From assembly GCF_020905345.1 (NCBI RefSeq), contig NZ_JAJJMO010000002.1, forward strand, positions 1 through 10,253: a stretch of 10,253 nt of DNA, read 5' to 3'. Position 1 is the first letter of the stretch; the number at the start of each line of letters is the position of its first letter. Below, in pieces: positions 1 through 5,705 of this stretch. Source of the stretch: Flavobacterium pisciphilum. Its GTDB lineage: Bacteria; Bacteroidota; Bacteroidia; Flavobacteriales; Flavobacteriaceae. The position numbers were made by a program, and so were the translations under genes. Below the pieces are notes generated by a model. The model was not told where the DNA came from. It saw only the letters and a list, made by a program, of their open reading frames with translations, and did not search any database.

Positions 1-18
1 CTTCGTCAGGGTGACAAG
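1..18 (-). repeat. Edge fragment of a possible intergenic repeat
   Basis: Read on the minus strand, this edge is CTTGTCACCCTGACGAAG. It resembles the start of the TTGTCATCCTGA-type palindromic intergenic repeats that I recall as common in Bacteroidetes genomes. Only one end is present, because the rest would lie outside the window, so the assignment rests on resemblance alone. It lies downstream of the stop of the adaptor gene and does not code for anything visible. Confidence 0.25.
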
Positions 19-73
19 ATTGCGAGTAATAAATCTGTGTGCAAAAAAGTTTCATGTTTTAAATTAAAAAGAA

Positions 74-115
74 CCTTGCGTCCCTTGCGTAAATCTTAGC
101 ATGCTTTGCGGTTAA
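74..115. repeat. Degenerate CTTTGCG-type intergenic repeat
   Basis: Four related octamers occur here: CCTTGCGT at 74 and 83, CTTAGCAT at 95 and CTTTGCGG at 104. Their spacing is 9, 12 and 9, so the block reads as a diverged duplication of a 21-nt unit. On the minus strand it reads as ACGCAAGG/CGCAAAG-like words. I recall sequences of this style scattered between genes in Flavobacterium. It lies just past the end of the adaptor gene. No hairpin followed by a T-run is visible in 1-159, so no terminator for the operon is called here. Confidence 0.45.
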
Positions 116-159
116 TATTCCACTGTTCAATTTTCAGCATTACAACTGCGCACCGCACA

Positions 160-1332
160 CTATTTCGCTTCCAGAAGATAAAAAGCACCTTCGCTTACGA
201 TAGCTTCATTTGGTTTTAGACCAGCAAGAATGGCAATTTTTCCTTTGTTAGTGATTCCAGTTTCTACGTAGCGGCGGATATACTTTCCTTTTTCCAATTG
301 CACAAGCACAAAACTTTTGTCGTTATATTGTAAAACAGCTTTAGCGGGAACAAACAAAGTATTTTCAGGGGAATCTATAAACTTCACTGTTACATACATT
401 CCTGGTTTAAGGGTATGATCTTCATTGGCACATTCGATTAGTACTTGTACACTTCGAGTGGCTTCATCTACAATTTCATCTACATGGTAAATTTTTCCAA
501 TAATTTTTTTGTCCGGATAGGAGGCGAGCTGAATTTCGGCACCATCTAATTGATGTATAAAGCGGATATCTTTTTCTTTAACCTGACCTGCAATCCAAAC
601 CTTTTTTAAATCTGTAATTATGGCTTTAGGCGAATCATCTTCTTTGATATACTGTCCCATTACAACATCATTTTTAATTACTTCTCCTGCAATAGGCGAG
701 GTGATTACAAGCGGCTGACCAAAGACAAGCGTATGTACATTTACTCCAAATATTTTTAAGCTTGCAACTGCATTTTGGTATTCCTTCTCGTTGACTTCAA
801 AGTTGCTTTCTGCTTCCTCTAGGTCTTTTTGAGAACCCACGCCGTTGTGTTTCAAGTCCTGCTGACGTTTTAATGATAGTTTAGCTACTTGATAGGCTGA
901 TTTTGCTTGAAAGAAGCTTTTTTGAGCATCGATAAAATCGGGGGAGACCATCTCAAAAAGGGGTGTGCCAGCCTGCGTTTTCATTCCTAGTTTTAAATAT
1001 ACTTTAGTAACCCTACCTGCAAACGGCGGAGCTATCTCGGCATAAAAATTAGGAATAGCTTTCACGGTACCAGCCGTTATTAGTTCAGATTGATAGGGCT
1101 CATTAGTAGCCATTCCGATTTTTAATTTTGAAGCAATTGTTGAGGTTGGGGCAACAACAATCGTATCATTTTGCAATGAATAGTTTTGCTTTTCATTTGT
1201 TTCAGTTTTACCGCCACAAGCTGTAAAAGCAGTTGTAGCAATTAGAGTCACCACAAGGTTTCGGTATTGATTTTTTTGATTGAAGATTTTTGACATTTGA
1301 AATCGGGAATTATTTTTATTATTTAGTATCAT
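160..1332 (-). CDS. HlyD/CusB-CzcB-type efflux periplasmic adaptor lipoprotein
   Basis: The product is a periplasmic adaptor (membrane-fusion protein) of the kind that links an inner-membrane pump to an outer-membrane channel; metal-efflux CusB/CzcB proteins are the nearest type I recognise. It has 390 residues from the long start. The hydrophobic stretch at 25-38 ends in FTAC with Cys39 followed by GG, so it is a likely lipoprotein. A lipoyl/barrel-sandwich half follows (about 95-128, with PPFAGRVTKVYLKLGMKTQAG), then an alpha-helical hairpin (about 132-192), the second sandwich half (TSPIAGEVIK, 211-220), a beta-barrel (about 244-318, GMYVTVKF) and a membrane-proximal domain (NTLFVPAKAVL onward). 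Met13 (start at 1296) would give a more typical signal peptide and is a plausible alternative start. The gene begins 12 nt after the mgtA stop, so co-transcription is likely. No RND permease or outer-membrane channel is in the window, and the substrate is unknown. Confidence 0.88.
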   Translation of the reverse strand: MILNNKNNSRFQMSKIFNQKNQYRNLVVTLIATTAFTACGGKTETNEKQNYSLQNDTIVVAPTSTIASKLKIGMATNEPYQSELITAGTVKAIPNFYAEIAPPFAGRVTKVYLKLGMKTQAGTPLFEMVSPDFIDAQKSFFQAKSAYQVAKLSLKRQQDLKHNGVGSQKDLEEAESNFEVNEKEYQNAVASLKIFGVNVHTLVFGQPLVITSPIAGEVIKNDVVMGQYIKEDDSPKAIITDLKKVWIAGQVKEKDIRFIHQLDGAEIQLASYPDKKIIGKIYHVDEIVDEATRSVQVLIECANEDHTLKPGMYVTVKFIDSPENTLFVPAKAVLQYNDKSFVLVQLEKGKYIRRYVETGITNKGKIAILAGLKPNEAIVSEGAFYLLEAK

Positions 1333-1344
1333 CTTATTTTAATA

Positions 1345-4047
1345 TTATAACCATTGATTAAATCTTTTAATAAACCACGTTTTAACGTATTGGGTGAGCA
1401 AGCAATAACAAGTGAGTATTCCAAATAACCAAGGGAAATAACTCATAGGAAGCGGTTGCATCTTTAGCATTGGCGCCAATGGCGAAAACGGAATTGCGAT
1501 ACCTACAAGCATTATTATTGTTGTTAATGCCAATACAGGAGCTGTAGCCCAACTTTGTACGAATGGAATTTTTTTGGTACGTATCATGTGTATAATTAAT
1601 GTTTGAGATAGTAAACCTTCTATAAACCAACCGGTTTGAAAGAACGATTGCAGCTCAGGGCTATTTGCTTTGAAATAGTAAAACAGCAAAGCAAATGTTG
1701 CAAAGTCAAAAATGGAACTGATAGGACCTATAAAAAGCATAAATCGCTGTATGCTAGATGCATCCCATTTTTTTGGTTCTTTTAAGAAGTCTTCATCCAT
1801 TTTATCCCAAGGGATTGTGGTTTGAGAGATATCGTATAATAAGTTTTGAGTTAATAACTGAACAGGAAGCATTGGCAAAAAGGGCAGGAAAGCGCTTGCT
1901 CCAAGCATGCTAAACATATTCCCGAAGTTGCTGCTGGCTGTCATTTTTATATATTTAATGATGTTACCAAAAGTTCTTCGTCCATAGATAACACCCTTAC
2001 GAAGCACCATTAAATCTTTTTCTAGCAGAATGATATCAGCACTTTCTTTGGCAATGTCTACGGCTGTATCTACACTAATACCTACATCTGCTTCTTTAAG
2101 AGCCGCCGCATCATTAATACCATCACCCATAAAGCCTACGGTATGACCTTTGACCCTTAGTGCTTTTACGACTCTTACTTTTTGTAATGGACTCAGTTTT
2201 GCAAAAATGGAAACATCATCGATTTTAAGAGCCAGTTCCTCATCAGTCATAGACTCTAGTTCAGTTCCTAATACGATGTTCTTTACAGGAATGCCAACAT
2301 CATGGCATATTTTTTTAGTAACAATCTCATTATCACCAGTAAGTACTTTTAAGGTTACTCCTAATTCCTGAAGCGCTGCTATACTTGGTTGTGTTGATGG
2401 TTTTGCAGGATCAAGAAAACCAATAAAACCCGTTAGTGTAAGTTGTTTTTCATCATCAATAGAATAGGTTAACGGGTGTTTTCCATCAAATTCCCGAATG
2501 GCTACTAATAAGACCCTCAATCCTTCTTCATTCATTTTTTTTGAGGTCTGCAAAATTTTGTTGCGCATTTTCTCATCCATCGGTATTATTTTGTCATTCT
2601 CAAGATGCAATTCTTTGTCTTCCCCAGGGTCGAAGCTATGAGAACACAAATCCAGAATTTCTTCAACAGCGCCCTTGCAAATTAGCAAGTGGTTTCCGTT
2701 TCGCATTTTAAGTATAACCGACATACGTCTGCGCTCAAAATCAAAAGGAATCTCGTCTACTTTCATAAAGTATTCTTCAACCTTTAAATAATCATGAAGC
2801 TCAACATGTTCCAGAACCGCTTTGTCGAGTATGTTTTTTAGCCCAGTTTGATGAAAACTATTGAGGTAAGCCCATTTAAGAACCTCATCATCTTCGTCGC
2901 CAAGAACATTCAAATGTTTCTCTAAAACTATTTTATCTAAGGTTAGCGTGCCTGTTTTATCTGTACAAAGAATATCCATAGCGCCAATATTCTGAATGGC
3001 GTTTAATCGTTTTACAATTACTTTATGTTTGCTCATATTCATTGCTCCTTTAGCAAGATTGGCAGTTACAATCATAGGAAGCATTTCGGGAGTTAATCCT
3101 ACGGCAACAGCTATTGCAAACAAAAGCGCTTGCATCCAGTCTCCTTTTAGAAATCCATTTATCAAAAAGATTATAGGAACCATTACCAACATAAATCGAA
3201 TAAGCAAGTAGCTTACTTTGTTTATGCCTATATCAAAAGCAGTCTCAGGTCTATTTCCTAATATGGTTTTGCTGATGCTTCCAAAATAGGTTAGGTTTCC
3301 CGTAACCACTACTACTGCTTTGGCAGTACCACTAACCACATTTGTACCCATGAAGCAAAGATTATTCAGTTCTATAGGCTGTTTAGTATCGGCATCACGT
3401 ATTGGAAGAGAATTCTTTTCTACAGGCAGTGCTTCTCCAGTAAGCATAGATTCACTAACAAATAAATCTTTGCACTGCATGATACGGCAATCTGCAGGTA
3501 TCATATCTCCTGCTGATAAAAAGAGAATATCTCCGGGTACCAGATCAGTCATTGCTATTTCTCTTTTGCCAATAAATTTTCTTAATACGGTAGCAGTCGT
3601 TTTTACCATACTTTTCAATTTCTCTGCTGCTTTGTTACTTCTGTATTCTTGAAAGAATCGGAGCAAGGCACTAAAAAGAACCATTCCTGTAACCATAATC
3701 ACAGTCTTATAATCGGCTTCTCCCGGGGCAGCCATCCAGATATCAACAACAAATGAGATTATTGCGATAACAAGCAGGATGAAAATAAAAGGATTTATAA
3801 AAGCTTTAATTAGCTGACTTAACCATGAAGGAGCTTTGTCGTGTTGAACTTCATTGAGTCCGAATTTCTTGAGTCGTTCATCAGAAGTTAGTTTTGTAAG
3901 TCCAATTTCTGAACTCTCTAACATTGCGTAAATAAAATTATGATCGTTTCTAGAAGCATTACGCAATTTAGTCGTAGTTCCTTCATTCATACCGTTGCTA
4001 TTGGTTATGGAATAAAAAGGATGCTTTATTTTATCTTTTACACTCAT
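1345..4047 (-). CDS. mgtA: Magnesium-importing P-type ATPase (P3B)
   Basis: This is an inner-membrane ATPase that brings Mg2+ into the cytoplasm using ATP. At 900 residues it is close to E. coli MgtA (898) and collinear with it as I recall that sequence. Visible landmarks are the actuator loop TGEA (203-206; the family motif is usually TGES, and the catalytic Glu is kept), the membrane motif GLTPEMLP (317-324), the phosphorylation motif DKTGT with Asp363, nucleotide-domain FDFERR (435-440) and KGA (458-460), TGDN (570-573) and the hinge GDGINDAAAL (641-650). Hydrophobic helices lie at about 84-102, 115-131, 281-298, 304-330 and in the C-terminal third, including MTASSNFGN (702-710). The start codon is preceded by an A-rich leader (AAAACCATAAAAA) without a Shine-Dalgarno sequence. 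It lies 59 nt after mgtC and 12 nt before the adaptor gene. No frameshift is seen. The family is secure; Mg2+ as substrate is inferred from similarity and the mgtC neighbour. Confidence 0.96.
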   Translation of the reverse strand: MSVKDKIKHPFYSITNSNGMNEGTTTKLRNASRNDHNFIYAMLESSEIGLTKLTSDERLKKFGLNEVQHDKAPSWLSQLIKAFINPFIFILLVIAIISFVVDIWMAAPGEADYKTVIMVTGMVLFSALLRFFQEYRSNKAAEKLKSMVKTTATVLRKFIGKREIAMTDLVPGDILFLSAGDMIPADCRIMQCKDLFVSESMLTGEALPVEKNSLPIRDADTKQPIELNNLCFMGTNVVSGTAKAVVVVTGNLTYFGSISKTILGNRPETAFDIGINKVSYLLIRFMLVMVPIIFLINGFLKGDWMQALLFAIAVAVGLTPEMLPMIVTANLAKGAMNMSKHKVIVKRLNAIQNIGAMDILCTDKTGTLTLDKIVLEKHLNVLGDEDDEVLKWAYLNSFHQTGLKNILDKAVLEHVELHDYLKVEEYFMKVDEIPFDFERRRMSVILKMRNGNHLLICKGAVEEILDLCSHSFDPGEDKELHLENDKIIPMDEKMRNKILQTSKKMNEEGLRVLLVAIREFDGKHPLTYSIDDEKQLTLTGFIGFLDPAKPSTQPSIAALQELGVTLKVLTGDNEIVTKKICHDVGIPVKNIVLGTELESMTDEELALKIDDVSIFAKLSPLQKVRVVKALRVKGHTVGFMGDGINDAAALKEADVGISVDTAVDIAKESADIILLEKDLMVLRKGVIYGRRTFGNIIKYIKMTASSNFGNMFSMLGASAFLPFLPMLPVQLLTQNLLYDISQTTIPWDKMDEDFLKEPKKWDASSIQRFMLFIGPISSIFDFATFALLFYYFKANSPELQSFFQTGWFIEGLLSQTLIIHMIRTKKIPFVQSWATAPVLALTTIIMLVGIAIPFSPLAPMLKMQPLPMSYFPWLFGILTCYCLLTQYVKTWFIKRFNQWL

Positions 4048-4064
4048 TTTTTATGGTTTTAATT

Positions 4065-4080
4065 TGTCTTGATTAAGACA
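4065..4080. repeat. Short dyad in the mgtC-mgtA spacer
   Basis: TGTCTT-GATT-AAGACA forms perfect 6-bp arms around a 4-nt centre within the 59-nt spacer between mgtC and mgtA. It could form a small hairpin in the transcript, but no T-run follows on the minus strand (the next bases read AATTAAAACC), so it is not a convincing terminator. It could be an RNA-processing or attenuating hairpin, or an operator. A related sequence occurs in the mgtC leader at 4926-4938. Confidence 0.4.
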
Positions 4081-4106
4081 TGGGGGTTAGAATCATTAAT
4101 CATAAG

Positions 4107-4817
4107 CTACAGTTCGGTTTCGGTTCCCATAATTTCCCAGCTCACTTTCATTACTTTTTCTGCAATAGTCAATTGGCTCGCCATTCGTTCCATTAAACTA
4201 TCCTGCGCCGTAATTGCTTTTATTTCGGCAGTTATAATAGCTATTGAGGGATCATCACCATCATCACTTGTTAGTGATTTTAATAATATTGTTTCTTCAT
4301 TGCCTAAATTCTGCATGAGCATTACTCGAAGACGGTTTTCAACTTCAGCCTTGCATTTTATTGTAAATAAGTAGTCAGTAGGAGTGTGGATTGATTTTAT
4401 AGATTGCAAACGGTTTAGTTTTAAACCTACAGGACGAAGTAATAAATGGGTAATCATTACTGCTACACTCACTATTATAGCTTCTGTAAATAAACCAATA
4501 CCTACAAGCGTACCTACTGCTGCTGAACACCAGATAGTGGCAGCAGTGTTTAGTCCCTGTACACTTAGACCGTCTTTCATAATTACTCCTGCTCCCAGAA
4601 AACCTATTCCAGAAACAATTTGAGCAGCAACTCTGCTAGGGTCGGCACCATTACCTAAAGAAACAGAGAGCAGTATAAAAGCAGTAGATCCTAATGACAC
4701 TAATGTATTTGTGCGCAGTCCAGCATTTTTTTGACGCCATTGACGCTCAATACCTATTGCTGCTCCCAGCAAAGCTGCAAGTGCAATACGTGTTGTAAAT
4801 TCATAAGTTGTAATCAT
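4107..4817 (-). CDS. mgtC: MgtC/SapB family inner-membrane protein
   Basis: MgtC proteins support growth at low Mg2+ and, in Salmonella, restrain the F1Fo ATP synthase and aid intramacrophage survival. This one has 236 residues from the chosen start, close to Salmonella MgtC (about 231). The N-terminal half carries the family signature in order: LLGAAIGIERQWRQKNAGLR (16-35), AQIVSGIGFLGAGVIM (65-80) and GLNTAATIWCSAAVG (88-102), with about four or five hydrophobic helices to residue 128. A soluble domain of about 100 residues follows (146-236), as in long MgtC proteins. The frame is open back to 4916. I chose the ATG at 4817 because AAGGAGG lies 6 nt before it, MITTYEF leads straight into the family domain, and the upstream extension falls partly in a repeat element. 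It is the first gene of the apparent mgtC-mgtA-adaptor operon. The animal-virulence role should not be assumed here. Confidence 0.93.
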   Translation of the reverse strand: MITTYEFTTRIALAALLGAAIGIERQWRQKNAGLRTNTLVSLGSTAFILLSVSLGNGADPSRVAAQIVSGIGFLGAGVIMKDGLSVQGLNTAATIWCSAAVGTLVGIGLFTEAIIVSVAVMITHLLLRPVGLKLNRLQSIKSIHTPTDYLFTIKCKAEVENRLRVMLMQNLGNEETILLKSLTSDDGDDPSIAIITAEIKAITAQDSLMERMASQLTIAEKVMKVSWEIMGTETEL

Positions 4818-4823
4818 AATAAA

Positions 4824-4830
4824 CCTCCTT
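4824..4830 (-). promoter_or_regulatory. Strong Shine-Dalgarno of mgtC
   Basis: On the minus strand AAGGAGG lies here, 6 nt before the ATG at 4817. It is a near-perfect anti-16S match at good spacing, which decides the mgtC start over the in-frame ATG at 4916. The other genes in this window have A-rich leaders without such a site, which is usual for Bacteroidetes, so this one stands out. Confidence 0.8.
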
Positions 4831-4893
4831 TTCTTTTTAATTGTTTTTGTTTCTCTGGTAGATGATTTTATCAGCATCTGCCGTTGGATGTAA

Positions 4894-5038
4894 TTGTTTT
4901 TAACACATAGATTCATAGTTCACAAAGTCTAATCAAGACGTTTCACTCAAGATAAATCACATAGGGCTAAGTGAAAAAATTACAATTTTCAAGAACCACC
5001 TTAAATCATAATGCTATGTTTCTATGCGTTAAAGACAA
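4894..5038. repeat. Interspersed repeat-like element with terminal inverted repeats
   Basis: The two ends, 4894-4918 and 5014-5038, are inverted copies matching at 21 of 25 positions; their core reads CTATGnnTCTATGnGTTAAA outward. A second perfect inverted pair sits inside, TTTCACT at 4941-4947 and AGTGAAA at 4970-4976, and more self-complementary words (AAAATT/AATTTT) lie between. The whole 145-bp unit could fold into a long hairpin when transcribed as part of the mgtC leader. It has no coding capacity for a transposase. I recall sequences with CTATGTTTCTATGTGTTAAA ends between genes in Flavobacterium genomes, so it is probably a non-autonomous interspersed repeat. No target-site duplication was identified. 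Confidence 0.55.
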
Positions 5039-5071
5039 AAACATTTTTGTCAATTTTGACAATCATTGTCA
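5034..5071. promoter_or_regulatory. Cluster of overlapping palindromes upstream of mgtC
   Basis: Three dyads overlap in 38 bp. They are GACAAAAA-CA-TTTTTGTC (5034-5051), TTGTCAA-TT-TTGACAA (5047-5062) and TGACAAT-C-ATTGTCA (5057-5071), built from alternating TTGTC/GACAA half-sites. The last is a perfect 7-1-7 palindrome differing from the described Fur-type box (TGATAATnATTATCA) by one base per arm. It lies about 240 bp upstream of mgtC and 635 bp upstream of the divergent fibre gene. A metal-sensing Fur-family or other dimeric regulator acting on the Mg2+ operon is a reasonable inference; the regulator is not in the window. Confidence 0.45.
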
Positions 5072-5167
5072 TTGTATGTTTTGAGAATAAAACAATTGCC
5101 TTAATGGTTTTGCTTTTTTCGCAATGACAAGAATTGATCGACAAACAACCAATTCCTAATTATGGGG

Positions 5168-5175
5168 CAAAATTA
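5168..5175 (-). promoter_or_regulatory. Possible -7 element for the mgtC operon
   Basis: TAATTTTG on the minus strand matches the Bacteroidetes TAnnTTTG element. No clear TTG -33 box lies at the usual distance upstream. If used, it would give a leader of about 340 nt that carries the palindrome cluster and the inverted-repeat element. It is weakly supported; no better promoter for mgtC was found closer to the gene. Confidence 0.2.
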
Positions 5176-5334
5176 GTTTTGCTTTAAAGAATAAGCCGTT
5201 AGAGATGTTTTAGAAAAAAATTAGAATTTTATTAGAAAAGGATAAATCGGTCCCAGCTTTCAGTTTTTTATTGAATAGCGTTGAGGTTTTAATAAAGCAG
5301 AAATCATTTTGAGATTATGGATAATTTTGCTCCA

Positions 5335-5354
5335 CTGTAATCATTGTATTACAG
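5335..5354. repeat. Perfect 7-bp inverted repeat
   Basis: CTGTAAT-CATTGT-ATTACAG has perfect 7-bp arms and a 6-nt spacer. It is not followed by a T-run on either strand, so a terminator is unlikely. It lies about 190 bp upstream of the -33 box of the candidate fibre promoter and might be a regulator site. Confidence 0.4.
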
Positions 5355-5540
5355 GATGATAATTTAAAAGTGTAGCAATCAAAACGATAAATTAATCCTC
5401 TTTTATTGTAGAATTTTTAGTTTTAGGAACACATATAAGTTTTGAAAGAAAAATCATACTCAATTATATCCGAGTGCAAAAGAAAGCTGTAAAACCGCAT
5501 TTTTCGCTAATTGTGAGTAGATGTGCGTAGGCTATTGCAA

Positions 5541-5570
5541 TTGATTGTCGCTGTATTAGTGTTAATTTTG
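5541..5570 (+). promoter_or_regulatory. Candidate Bacteroidetes-type promoter of fibre gene 1
   Basis: TTG at 5541-5543 and TAATTTTG at 5563-5570 are separated by 19 bp, fitting the TTG / TAnnTTTG consensus used by the Bacteroidetes primary sigma factor. Transcription would begin near 5577 and leave a leader of about 130 nt before the ATG at 5706. Confidence 0.45.
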
Positions 5571-5705
5571 CCCACAGAATGAGTAGGATGTAATTACTCT
5601 CAAAAAATATAAAGTATTTCCCCGTACTGTATTTTTTAAATAACCGTATTAATTGACTTTGTTTTTTTAGTTAAGTATCAATTGATTTAAAACCTATTAA
5701 AATTC

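Larger units (their letters stand above)
4918..5705. other. Long divergent intergenic region
   Basis: This stretch of about 790 bp separates the leftward mgtC operon from the rightward fibre gene and contains no credible gene. It holds most of the inverted-repeat element, the palindrome cluster at 5034-5071, a dyad at 5335-5354 and the promoter candidate at 5541-5570. The parts 5176-5330 and 5360-5530 are AT-rich, with nothing recognisable. I looked for an M-box Mg2+ riboswitch and saw none. Short ORFs here (38 aa plus strand from 5011; 16 aa minus strand from 5072) overlap the repeats and lack ribosome-binding sites. Confidence 0.7.

Noticed and set aside
1382..3652. Several 70-110 codon frames overlapping mgtA on either strand
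   Set aside because: They lie wholly inside a full-length, highly conserved ATPase gene in other frames and have no family features.
5011..5127. 38-codon hydrophobic frame on the plus strand
   Set aside because: It starts inside the inverted-repeat element, has no ribosome-binding site, and overlaps the palindrome cluster; a chance frame is more likely.
4818..5200. M-box or mgtA/mgtC-type Mg2+ riboswitch, or a coding leader peptide before mgtC
   Set aside because: No M-box core sequence is recognisable, and the tiny leader frames (such as 16 codons from 5072 on the minus strand) lack ribosome-binding sites and the proline-rich character of the Salmonella leaders.
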